DNA of 5,748 nt from Bdellovibrionales bacterium (GCA_021730855.1 JAKFYM010000412.1:1-5748); one strand, 5' to 3'. Shown: positions 1-5,581, counted from the first letter of the stretch. Made by a program: numbers and translations. The notes: generated from the sequence alone by a model not told the origin.

Positions 1-84
1 AGATGCCTCTGCCAGCCCCACAATCTCCTCGAAGCCAGAAGAATCCTCGGCAAAGAAACCATGGATCCCTATTGGCCTAAGCAT
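1..84 (-). CDS. Possible N-terminal fragment of a leftward gene (partial, uncertain)
   Basis: A minus-strand frame starts at an ATG (82-84) and stays open for 28 codons to the window edge. An in-frame TGA lies four codons upstream. The peptide begins MLRPIGIHGFF and continues with a mix of acidic, glycine and hydrophobic residues that looks like ordinary protein. No family is recognisable from so few residues. No clear Shine-Dalgarno sequence precedes the ATG, and the frame contains the codons AGG and ATA. A competing plus-strand frame ending at a TGA (85-87) is also open over this stretch, but it uses AGA three times and looks less natural. The frame lies downstream of sthA on the same strand, beyond a possible terminator, so it would probably be a separate unit. 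Confidence 0.3.
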   Translation of the reverse strand, partial: MLRPIGIHGFFAEDSSGFEEIVGLAEAS

Positions 85-95
85 TGAGGGCGCTC

Positions 96-167
96 AAAAA
101 ATCTTTCCCCTCGCACGGCCCGCCCGCGTTGCCCCCCAGGCATCTCGCGCCCGAGCCCGAGCCGTGC
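96..167 (-). terminator. Possible terminator hairpin downstream of sthA
   Basis: Reading the minus strand, a 10-bp stem forms between 167-158 and 122-113 (GCACGGCTCG with CGGGCCGTGC, one wobble pair). A run of six T (complement of 96-101) lies about 11 nt after the stem. The 35-nt loop and the gap before the T run are both long for an intrinsic terminator, so this is tentative. The position, about 120 nt past the sthA stop codon, is reasonable for the end of the operon. Confidence 0.3.
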
Positions 168-260
168 TCCCGCTCGTGCTCCGCACCTCGCTGTGCGCGC
201 CTCTGCGTCCGCGCCCCAGCGCCGGGCATCCCGTCCGCGCATCCCGCTCGTGCTCCGCAC
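168..260. repeat. 19-bp direct repeat in GC-rich intergenic sequence
   Basis: The 19-mer TCCCGCTCGTGCTCCGCAC occurs identically at 168-186 and 242-260, starts 74 bp apart. The short motif GCATCCCG also occurs twice just before and into the second copy. Both lie in the gene-free stretch 85-285, which is very rich in C on the plus strand (G on the strand carrying sthA). Frames open across this stretch are Arg/Ala/Pro-rich low-complexity translations with no protein-like signature, so I do not call a gene here. Confidence 0.7.
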
Positions 261-285
261 TCACTCGCCCCTCGCCGCCCGCCCC

Positions 286-1614
286 CTACCGCAGCTGGTT
301 CAGCGCGCGCAGCGCAGCCACCTTATACGCCTCGGCGAAAGTGGGATAATTAAAAATATTCGTCACCAAAAAATCCACCGGCGCTTCCAACGCAAACGCA
401 ATCTGCCCGATATGGATCAACTCCGTTGCCCCGTGGCCAATGACATGAATTCCCAGCAGGCGGCGCGTCTCGCGATGCACGAGGAGTTTGATGAATCCCT
501 CTTTCTCGCCCACGATCAGTCCGCGAGCGAGCTCAAAAAAACCGGCGCGCCCCACCACATAGGGCACCGCCTTTTCTTTGAGCTCGGTCTCCAAGAGGCC
601 CACCGAGGAGATTTCCGGGATCGTATAGATTCCGTAAGGAAAGGAACTAGGAAACCCCGCCGACTCGAGCCCAAAGATCCGGCAGGCAGCGATTCGCCCT
701 TGCTCGGCAGAGGCGGCCGCTAGGGCCGGGGGGCCAATCACGTCGCCCACGGCATAGATATGCGGCACCGACGAGCGGTAGTCCGCGTCCACCTTCACAA
801 AACCGCGCTCGTTCAAGGCCACCGCCACCTTCGCCAGGCCGAGCTCCTCCACATTCGGCTGGCGGCCCATGCACACCAGGATCGATTCAAACTTTTCCCG
901 CTTGCCGTTGAGCTCTAGTTCTAGGTTCGCAGATCCTCTAACAATCTTCCCAATCTTCGCCACCAACAGCAAGCGCACCCCTGCGCCCTCGAAGCCGCTC
1001 TTGAGAGCATCCACCACCTCGAGGTCCACCGAGCGCAGGAGCTCATTGCGGCGATCCGCGAGCGTGACCTTGCTCCCAAGGCGCGCGAATATACTCGCGT
1101 ACTCGCAGCCAATCACGCCGGCGCCGATCACGAGCATTTTTTTGGGCAGCTTTTTTAGTTTTAGAATGCCGTCGCTGTCGTAGAGGCCGGGCTTCCCGAA
1201 GGGGAACTCGGCATGGCGGATTGGGCGCGTGCCCGTGGCGATCACGATCGCGGAGCCGCCGATGGTCTCCTTGCCCGACTTGGTTCGCACCTCTAGGCTG
1301 TGGGAATCCAGAAAACTCGCGGTGCCGAAATATAAGTCCACTTTATTGCGGGTGAGCTGTTCCTTGGCGAGCTTCACCTCACCCTCCAGCACCGAACGCA
1401 TGCGCGCCATCGACTCTAGAAAATTTGTTTTCCCGGGGCGTAAGGCTGCTTCGCGTAGGCTCTTGCTCGGGATCGTGCCGGTATGCACGCAGAAGCCGCC
1501 GAGTTTGCCTTTCTCGATGAGGGCCACGCGTTTTCCGGCCTTGGCGGCTTGGATCGCCGCGCGGGTTCCGCCGGGTCCAGAGCCAATCACGACGAGCTCA
1601 TAATTTTTGCGCAT
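286..1614 (-). CDS. sthA: Soluble (Si-specific) NAD(P)+ transhydrogenase
   Basis: Cytoplasmic FAD flavoprotein of the pyridine nucleotide-disulfide oxidoreductase family, which moves hydride between NADPH and NAD+ to balance the two pools. With the ATG at 1612-1614 the product is 442 residues, slightly shorter than E. coli SthA. The N-terminal FAD-binding GSGPGG is at 11-16. The second FAD signature ATGTRP is at 126-131, and the NAD(P)-binding GAGVIGCEYASIF starts at 164. Near the C-terminus are GIYTIPEISSVG, HRET and NYPTFAEAYKVAAL, all closely matching SthA. The usual redox pair CxxxxC is reduced to C42 with T47 (GGFCVHTGTIPSK), as in known SthA, which argues against a lipoamide or mercuric reductase. 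Start choice: a GTG at 1639-1641, immediately after the upstream gene's TAA, would add nine residues. ATG 1614 fits the family N-terminus better, but neither start has a good Shine-Dalgarno sequence. It is the last gene of a probable three-gene operon. Confidence 0.93.
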   Translation of the reverse strand: MRKNYELVVIGSGPGGTRAAIQAAKAGKRVALIEKGKLGGFCVHTGTIPSKSLREAALRPGKTNFLESMARMRSVLEGEVKLAKEQLTRNKVDLYFGTASFLDSHSLEVRTKSGKETIGGSAIVIATGTRPIRHAEFPFGKPGLYDSDGILKLKKLPKKMLVIGAGVIGCEYASIFARLGSKVTLADRRNELLRSVDLEVVDALKSGFEGAGVRLLLVAKIGKIVRGSANLELELNGKREKFESILVCMGRQPNVEELGLAKVAVALNERGFVKVDADYRSSVPHIYAVGDVIGPPALAAASAEQGRIAACRIFGLESAGFPSSFPYGIYTIPEISSVGLLETELKEKAVPYVVGRAGFFELARGLIVGEKEGFIKLLVHRETRRLLGIHVIGHGATELIHIGQIAFALEAPVDFLVTNIFNYPTFAEAYKVAALRALNQLR

Positions 1615-1641
1615 ATGAAGAATTATTTCGTCGGAAGCCAC

Positions 1642-2502
1642 TTAGCGCAAGCGGTTTTCCCGGCGTAGATGCACCACAAACACGGCCAGGCCCATCCAGA
1701 TAAAGGCAAAGGCCAGCCATTGCAGAGGCGTGAAGGGCTCGTGAAAGACAAAAAAACCCAGGAGGAACTGCAGGGAGGGCGAGATGAATTGAAAGAAGCC
1801 CAAGAGGGAAAATGGCATGTGTTTGGCGGCTTCGGCGAAGGCCAGGAGTGGCACGGTGGTGACGATCCCGCAGAAGGCGAGCACCAGGAGCTCCCCGCCG
1901 GTTGCTGCGGGAAAGTGCAAGCGTTCACCCATCCAGAGGAGCCCCCAGAGAGCGGGGAGCGAGAGCAAGAGAGTCTCCCAAAAAGTTCCGGGAATGGTGC
2001 TCACTTGCAGGGTTTTGCGCAAGAGACCATAGAGCGCGAAGGAGAGCGCGAGCAGGAGCGAGATCCACGGCACCCCGCCCACTTGCCAGGCGAGAATCCC
2101 CGCGCCAATACTCGCAAGGGCGCAAGCGATTTTTTGCTGGGGGCTCATGCGTTCCTTTAAGAGCAGGGTGCCTAAGGCCACGTTCACGAGTGGATTGAGA
2201 AAGTAACCGAGGCTCGCGTCGATCACGTGTCCATGGTTCACGGCCCAGACGTAAAGATACCAATTGAAACCGATCAAGGTGCCCGAGGCCGTGAGTCCGA
2301 GGAGGAGGCGGGGGCTGGAGAGGATGGGACCGAATTTACGGTAGGCGGGCCGGAGGAGGCAGAGCAACAGGAGGAAAACAAAGGAGAGCAGGATGCGGAA
2401 GAGGATGAGTTCTTCGGAAGAGAAACGTGCAAGCAGCTTCCAATAAAGAGGGACAAGGCCCCACCAGCCATAGGCTAAGATCGCAAGGCTGGTGGGTGAC
2501 AT
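1642..2502 (-). CDS. rarD: RarD-type EamA/DMT superfamily permease
   Basis: Inner-membrane protein of 286 residues, with about ten hydrophobic segments and the usual length for the RarD branch of the drug/metabolite transporter superfamily. Diagnostic stretches are YGWWGLVPLYWKLL near the N-terminus, the central ASLGYFLNPLVNVALGTLLL followed by KER, LLALSFALYGLLRK, then IVTTVPLLAFAEAA and LGFFQFISPSLQFLLGFFVF, with FAFIWMGLAVFV near the end. These match E. coli RarD almost segment by segment. E. coli RarD was named for chloramphenicol sensitivity and its substrate is not settled, so no substrate is proposed. The ATG at 2500-2502 lies 9 nt after the stop of the FKBP gene and has no evident Shine-Dalgarno, suggesting translational coupling. 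Its TAA is directly adjacent to the alternative GTG start of sthA. The positively charged end (RRENRLR) fits a cytoplasmic C-terminus. Confidence 0.9.
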   Translation of the reverse strand: MSPTSLAILAYGWWGLVPLYWKLLARFSSEELILFRILLSFVFLLLLCLLRPAYRKFGPILSSPRLLLGLTASGTLIGFNWYLYVWAVNHGHVIDASLGYFLNPLVNVALGTLLLKERMSPQQKIACALASIGAGILAWQVGGVPWISLLLALSFALYGLLRKTLQVSTIPGTFWETLLLSLPALWGLLWMGERLHFPAATGGELLVLAFCGIVTTVPLLAFAEAAKHMPFSLLGFFQFISPSLQFLLGFFVFHEPFTPLQWLAFAFIWMGLAVFVVHLRRENRLR

Positions 2503-2511
2503 AAATAACCG

Positions 2512-2991
2512 TTAGTGGTGGTGGTGGCCGTGAGGGCCATGGGCATGGCCGTGGCTGACTTCTTCTTCCGTGGCCGGGCGCACTTCCTTCACTTCTACGT
2601 CGAAATTCAGGTCTTTGCCCGCTAAGGGGTGGTTTCCGTCCAGAGTGATTTCCTCGCCCTCGATCGAAAGCACGGTGAAGACCGGCGAATGGTCGTCGGA
2701 TCCACCGCGAAAACGGTCGCCCACTTTGAGCTTTGCATCGGCGGGAAACTGCGTGCGCTGCACGGTCACCACAAGGTCCTCGCGTTTTTCGCCATAGGCT
2801 TCGGCAGCCTGGATTTTTACTTTTTTCTTCTCGCCGATTTGCATTTTCTGCACCTCGCGCTCGAGGCCCGGAATGATGTTGCCGGCTCCTTCTAGGTATT
2901 GAAGGGGCTCGCCGCCCGCGGAGCTATCCAAAACCTCCCCGCTTTCATCGGTTAGGGTGTAGTGCATGGTGACAACGCGGGCATTCGACAT
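2512..2991 (-). CDS. SlyD-like FKBP-type peptidyl-prolyl cis-trans isomerase
   Basis: Cytosolic proline isomerase and chaperone of 159 residues with the SlyD architecture. A split FKBP domain opens with VVTMHYTLTDESGEVLDSS and continues with PLQYLEGAGNIIPGLE, which carries substrate-pocket residues. An insert-in-flap (IF) chaperone domain of roughly 70 residues follows YGEKREDLV. The FKBP fold is completed by DGNHPLAGKDLNFDVEVKEV. The chain ends in a histidine-rich tail (SHGHAHGPHGHHHH, residues 146-159), a metal-binding tail like that of SlyD but shorter and without cysteines. In known relatives such tails bind nickel and other divalent metals. The start is well supported: AGGAG at 3002-2998 on the minus strand lies 6 nt before the ATG. 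It is the first gene of the leftward operon with the RarD-type gene and sthA. No convincing -35/-10 pair was found in the 94-nt gap to the divergent gene at 3086. Confidence 0.92.
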   Translation of the reverse strand: MSNARVVTMHYTLTDESGEVLDSSAGGEPLQYLEGAGNIIPGLEREVQKMQIGEKKKVKIQAAEAYGEKREDLVVTVQRTQFPADAKLKVGDRFRGGSDDHSPVFTVLSIEGEEITLDGNHPLAGKDLNFDVEVKEVRPATEEEVSHGHAHGPHGHHHH

Positions 2992-3085
2992 GGGGGACTC
3001 CTATTTTTTCTTAGCTTGTTTGGGAAGTTTGTTACCATTAGGTGGGGACGTCTCACAAGCAACAATTCTTGGTCAGGAGAGGGAA

Positions 3086-3403
3086 ATGCGGACTTTAGTA
3101 GTGATGATTTTGTTGTCTTTTCTAGTTTTTCACCCAGCTGAGGCCCAAGGGCCAGAGGCGTCGTCGGGTCCCTCCATGCAAAAGGAAACTAAGGCCAAAG
3201 TGGCCAAGGCAAAAAAGAAGAAAAAATCCAAGAAATCTAAAAAATCTAAGAAGAAGAAAAAGAAGAAACAGCAAAAGCGGCATAAGCGCAAACGTCCGGT
3301 GAATCCTATGCCCGCTGCTGAAGTGGAGGCCCCGGCCCCGGCTTGGGAAATGCCTCATGAGCAAAAGGACGATCTGCCAGCCCCCCAAGTCCAACCGGAG
3401 TAA
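3086..3403 (+). CDS. Small secreted lysine-rich protein of unknown function
   Basis: A 105-residue protein of no recognised family. The start is chosen at ATG 3086 because AGGAG (3075-3079) lies 6 nt upstream and the product then opens with a classic signal peptide: MRT, a hydrophobic core (LVVMILLSFLVF), and an AEA cleavage site after residue 20. A longer in-frame start at 2966 would place the signal sequence internally and overlap the divergent FKBP gene. Residues 33-70 are dominated by Lys, with K-K-S units at 49-54 and KQQKRHKRKR at 61-70, giving an extreme positive charge. Residues 71-105 form a Pro/Ala/acidic tail (PAPAWEMP, LPAPQVQPE). It is probably disordered and exported to the periplasm or beyond. 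Binding to nucleic acid, lipopolysaccharide or peptidoglycan is conceivable but only inferred from charge. It converges on the HDOD gene, and a shared hairpin lies just after its stop. Confidence 0.75.
   Translation: MRTLVVMILLSFLVFHPAEAQGPEASSGPSMQKETKAKVAKAKKKKKSKKSKKSKKKKKKKQQKRHKRKRPVNPMPAAEVEAPAPAWEMPHEQKDDLPAPQVQPE
3224..3250 (+). repeat. Three tandem 9-nt repeats (Lys-Ser-Lys units)
   Basis: Within the lysine-rich gene, AAATCCAAG (3224-3232), AAATCTAAA (3233-3241) and AAATCTAAG (3242-3250) are in-frame tandem copies differing only at third codon positions. They encode K-S-K three times and sit inside a longer purine-only A/G tract. The pattern suggests growth of the region by repeat duplication, with later synonymous drift. 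Confidence 0.7.
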
Positions 3404-3410
3404 GCCCTCT

Positions 3411-3440
3411 GCGCTTCCCCTTCTGTCCTTGGGGGAGCGC
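3411..3440. terminator. Bidirectional hairpin between convergent genes
   Basis: GCGCTTCCCC (3411-3420) pairs with GGGGGAGCGC (3431-3440) over 10 bp with a single wobble, closing a 10-nt loop. It lies in the 39-nt gap between the stop of the lysine-rich gene (TAA ends 3403) and the stop of the HDOD gene (TAG at 3445-3443 on the minus strand). Only a short TTCT follows on the plus strand, and no T run on the minus strand, so the U tract is poor. The position and stem strength nevertheless favour a terminator or RNA 3'-end stabiliser serving both genes. Confidence 0.6.
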
Positions 3441-3442
3441 TT

Positions 3443-4471
3443 CTAGCGAATCGCCATGGCGGTTTTGAGGATGTCGATGAGCGTCGCTTTTGGCAGCTTC
3501 AGGTTGCGCACGCTCGGATGCGCCCAATCCGCGAACACTGGATCGGCATCGTTGGCGGGAATGCGCCAGGAGCGCCCCATGCTTTCGGCCAGCCAGAGCA
3601 GCGAAGTAAAGGTATAGGCTCCCTGGTCGAGGTCCTTGAGGTAGTAGGGCTCGCGAAAATGGCGAATGGCGGGAATGAGATTTTGGAAAAGCCCAAAATA
3701 GTGCAGGCTGTGCGCGCCGATTTCTTCCTGGCTCCAGCCCCACTTTTCCCGCTCCAGGAGCAGGCGGGCCACCGGAGTGAGGGCATCGTTTTTGTCTAGG
3801 TCGCGCTCAAAATCGGGATAGGCATCGGGAAAACGCAATGCCAAGTGGAGCTTTCCCGCGTGCAGAAGCATTCCCGCAGCGGCGGCGAACTTATGCGGAA
3901 CCGAAGGCATGTGTTGCGCCAAGAGGTGGGCAATGAAGCCCGTGCGCTGGGCGCGTTTCCAGATTTCTTGGAAGTAGGGCTCAAGCTTCTTAAAGTCCTG
4001 ACCCTGAGAGGCGATTCGAAACATCCAGTCGTAGTACACGGCACCGGCATAGGCTGTTTCGGAATAGTCAAGGTCGAGGCGGGAGAAGATATCTTCCACC
4101 TCGAGCGCGCGCTTGAGGCTGTCGGGGGCATTGACCTCGAGTTTGCCTTCTTCGTCGATCGGAAAGCGGCCGTCCACCGCGCGGTGCATGCGCAGGGCGA
4201 GGATGAGGTTGCGGCTGCCGAGCATGCCGAGCAAACCAATTAGGCGATGGGTGGGGCTGGCTTGCTCTTCCTGGCCCTCTTTGGCCTCCGTCTTACCGGT
4301 CTTTTGCTGCACAAAGCTCGCAAAAAGATTTTTATACACGCCATTGCGATTGAGGATGCGCACGAGATCATCGGCTGAGACGTCAATATCGATGAATTCC
4401 TGCAGAGTATCGGCCGCCGTGACGCCCAGGCGGAGCGGAAGAAAAGGCGCGGCTTCCTTTAGGGAGAACAT
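3443..4471 (-). CDS. HDOD-like domain regulatory protein, degenerate
   Basis: A soluble 342-residue protein most likely related to the HDOD family (non-catalytic relatives of HD phosphohydrolases, often found in signalling). Supporting stretches in order: HRLIGLLGMLGSRNLILAL (75-93), like the HDOD 'LG...vr.l' helix; AAAAGMLLHAGKLHLALRFPDAY (196-218), where HDOD proteins have a GLLHDIG-like motif; EREKWGWSQEEIGAHSL (240-256), like the 'G..HaevGa.LL' helix; and NLIPAIRHFREP (264-275), where HDOD has 'ai..HHepp'. The metal-binding HD pair is broken (H204-A205), so phosphodiesterase activity is not expected. The first 70 residues match nothing I recognise. The ATG at 4469-4471 is preferred over the upstream TTG at 4507, because that TTG forms part of the predicted -35 box. 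There is no Shine-Dalgarno; the promoter geometry predicts a leaderless mRNA. It is divergent from the CBS-STAS-ferredoxin operon. Confidence 0.72.
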   Translation of the reverse strand: MFSLKEAAPFLPLRLGVTAADTLQEFIDIDVSADDLVRILNRNGVYKNLFASFVQQKTGKTEAKEGQEEQASPTHRLIGLLGMLGSRNLILALRMHRAVDGRFPIDEEGKLEVNAPDSLKRALEVEDIFSRLDLDYSETAYAGAVYYDWMFRIASQGQDFKKLEPYFQEIWKRAQRTGFIAHLLAQHMPSVPHKFAAAAGMLLHAGKLHLALRFPDAYPDFERDLDKNDALTPVARLLLEREKWGWSQEEIGAHSLHYFGLFQNLIPAIRHFREPYYLKDLDQGAYTFTSLLWLAESMGRSWRIPANDADPVFADWAHPSVRNLKLPKATLIDILKTAMAIR

Positions 4472-4507
4472 ACTATCAGGATAGGGCTCCGTTGGGCTTG
4501 AAGTCAA
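4472..4507 (-). promoter_or_regulatory. Promoter of the HDOD gene (predicted leaderless)
   Basis: On the minus strand, TTGACT (4507-4502) is a five-of-six match to the sigma-70 -35 box. After an 18-nt spacer comes TATCCT (4483-4478), a four-of-six -10 box. Six bases then separate the -10 from the ATG at 4471, so the expected start of transcription is the A of the start codon. The absence of a Shine-Dalgarno fits a leaderless message. The -10 lies within a CTATC-N2-GATAG palindrome that could be an operator. Confidence 0.55.
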
Positions 4508-4532
4508 ACTGCAGGGGCTCTATCCTGATAGT
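4498..4532 (+). promoter_or_regulatory. Promoter of the CBS-STAS-ferredoxin operon (predicted leaderless)
   Basis: TTGAAG (4498-4503) and TATCCT (4521-4526) are separated by 17 nt, each a four-of-six match to sigma-70 consensus. The discriminator is six bases, which puts +1 on the A of ATG 4533. No Shine-Dalgarno precedes the CBS gene. The -35 overlaps by two bases the -35 of the divergent HDOD promoter (TTGAAGTCAA, 4498-4507), so the two promoters cannot easily be occupied at once. Confidence 0.55.
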
Positions 4533-4937
4533 ATGAATAGCACTAAAGCAAAAGACATTATGTCCAGCCGCCTCGTAGTCGCCAAAGAAGGCATGAATAT
4601 CGAGGACGCGGTCAAGCTCTTGGTAAACAACAAAATTACTGGACTACCTGTGGTCGATAAGGCCGGAAAGATGATCGGCATTCTGTCCGAATACGACATC
4701 ATCGCCCGTGTGGGTAAGGATAAAAAGATCGACCCCGCGCTATTTAAAGACAATATTCCTTACTCTTCGGTGGTGCAGACCGTGGATGAGGAAACCGATT
4801 TATATGAGATCTTAAAACGTTTCATCGAGCTCAAGTGTCGGCGCCTGCCCGTGCTCGATAAAGAGCAGCGCCTCGTGGGAATTATTTCCCGTCGCGATGT
4901 GATGAAGGTTCTCTACTACCGCGCGAAGGTGGGATGA
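4533..4937 (+). CDS. Two-CBS-domain protein (Bateman module)
   Basis: A stand-alone 134-residue protein made almost wholly of one CBS pair, a module that in many proteins binds adenosine nucleotides and reports energy or ligand state to a partner. CBS1 covers about residues 8-60 (DIMSSRLVVAKEGMNIEDAV, KITGLPVVDKAGKMIGILSEYDI). CBS2 covers about 76-130 (SVVQTVDEETDLYEIL, RRLPVLDKEQRLVGIISRRDVMKVL). Both carry the ligand-contact pattern G-h-h-S-x-x-D: G49-I-L-S52-E-Y-D55 and G116-I-I-S119-R-R-D122. No transmembrane, DNA-binding or catalytic domain is attached, so it probably acts on another protein in trans; the downstream STAS-like protein is the obvious candidate (inference). The start is fixed by the inverted-repeat promoter ending on ATG 4533, with no leader and no Shine-Dalgarno. 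Its TGA overlaps the next gene's ATG (ATGA at 4934-4937). Confidence 0.92.
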   Translation: MNSTKAKDIMSSRLVVAKEGMNIEDAVKLLVNNKITGLPVVDKAGKMIGILSEYDIIARVGKDKKIDPALFKDNIPYSSVVQTVDEETDLYEILKRFIELKCRRLPVLDKEQRLVGIISRRDVMKVLYYRAKVG

Positions 4938-5581
4938 AAGTCGGATTACGACAGCAAGACGGAATTGCCATTCTCGACGTGACGGGAGGGGTGGACTCCC
5001 ATAACTTCAATATTCTCAAAGCTGGGCTATCGAAGCTATTGCGGGATGGGAAAAATAAGATCGTCCTGCACTTTGTGGACACTCCGAGCCTCGAGAGCGA
5101 AGTGATCCGTGAAGTGGCGATTCTGGATGTTTTTGCGCGTGAATTGGCCGGTAAGATTGTGCTGGCTTCTTCGAATCAGGAGCTCAAAGAACAAGTAAAG
5201 TTGTTTGCTAAGCCGCCGGTGGTGCCGATCCTTTCCACAGTGGAGCTGGCCATTGAATTTCTGCGCAAAGCCGCGGCCAATGATGAAGAAGAAGGCGGCG
5301 AGACGGTTGCCGACCTCAAAAAGATCCTAGCGACGCGTGATGCCCACATTCAATCGTTAGAGGCACGGCTCAAGCAGCTCGATCCCGCCGTGATCCAAGG
5401 ACTTCGTAAAGAAAAGGCCGAGTTGGCAGATAAATTAAAATTATTGGAGAACCAAGTAGACGCGCTCCTGAAAGAAAAGCGCGGTGCCATAGATCCAGAA
5501 GGTCAGCTGGAGAAAATCACCGCCCTCGAGGAAACGGTCAAGCGCCTGAGCAAACAAGCCGCGGCGGGAGCAAAGGCATAA
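4934..5581 (+). CDS. STAS-like domain protein with C-terminal coiled coil
   Basis: A cytoplasmic 215-residue protein in two parts. Residues 1-111 look like a STAS (anti-sigma-factor antagonist) fold: VGLRQQDGIAILDVTGGVDSHN, an amphipathic helix NILKAGLSKLLRDG, the strand KIVLHFVD, a helix LESEVIREVAILDVFARELAG, the strand KIVLAS, then QELKEQVKLF and VPILSTVELAIEFL. Where classical STAS proteins carry the phosphorylated serine in a D-S-S/T-G motif, this one has L53-E54-S55-E56. S55 is therefore a possible equivalent, but the motif is not canonical. After an acidic linker (DEEEGGE, 117-123), residues 124-208 are highly charged with leucine-rich heptad spacing, typical of a coiled coil, with a break near G184-P188. 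The start overlaps the CBS stop by ATGA, with AAGG/GGTGGG just upstream, so the two are translationally coupled. Its TAA overlaps the ferredoxin ATG. Confidence 0.75.
   Translation: MKVGLRQQDGIAILDVTGGVDSHNFNILKAGLSKLLRDGKNKIVLHFVDTPSLESEVIREVAILDVFARELAGKIVLASSNQELKEQVKLFAKPPVVPILSTVELAIEFLRKAAANDEEEGGETVADLKKILATRDAHIQSLEARLKQLDPAVIQGLRKEKAELADKLKLLENQVDALLKEKRGAIDPEGQLEKITALEETVKRLSKQAAAGAKA

Larger units (their letters stand above)
4469..4535. repeat. 22-nt inverted repeat spanning the divergent promoter region
   Basis: The arms 4469-4490 and 4514-4535 are inverted copies, identical at 20 of 22 positions, including the 16 bases CTATCCTGATAGTATG read outward on each side. They are separated by 23 bp. 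Each arm ends exactly on the start codon of its gene (minus-strand ATG 4471-4469, plus-strand ATG 4533-4535). Each arm also contains its own smaller perfect palindrome, CTATC-N2-GATAG, at 4473-4484 and 4520-4531. Confidence 0.95.

Noticed and set aside
193..723. Plus-strand open frame of 176 codons over the end of sthA
   Set aside because: It is antisense to a strongly conserved gene and its first third is Arg/Ala/Pro low-complexity from GC-rich DNA; no family features.
286..1614. Dihydrolipoamide dehydrogenase or mercuric reductase instead of SthA
   Set aside because: The second redox cysteine is replaced by threonine (C42, T47), and the C-terminal NYPTFAEAYKVAAL matches SthA rather than the HPT-type ending of those enzymes.
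1669..2160. Plus-strand open frame of 163 codons inside the RarD-like gene
   Set aside because: Its composition (Gly/Glu/Lys/Gln-rich, no hydrophobic core) is a shadow of the transmembrane gene on the other strand.
2966..3085. N-terminal extension of the lysine-rich protein from ATG 2966
   Set aside because: It overlaps the well-supported FKBP start, would bury a clear signal peptide inside the protein, and ignores the strong AGGAG before ATG 3086.
3796..4239. Alternative minus-strand frame within the HDOD gene
   Set aside because: Ser/Ala/Thr/Arg-rich out-of-frame translation; the HDOD frame has recognisable motifs over the same bases.
4472..4507. Longer HDOD protein starting at TTG 4507 (12 extra residues)
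   Set aside because: The TTG is part of the predicted -35 box and the extra codons cover the promoter; ATG 4471 mirrors the start of the divergent gene.
4469..4535. Invertible promoter switch or rho-independent terminator formed by the inverted repeat
   Set aside because: No recombinase gene is visible. Arms ending on both start codons with matched -35/-10 boxes are better explained as two promoters; there is no T run.
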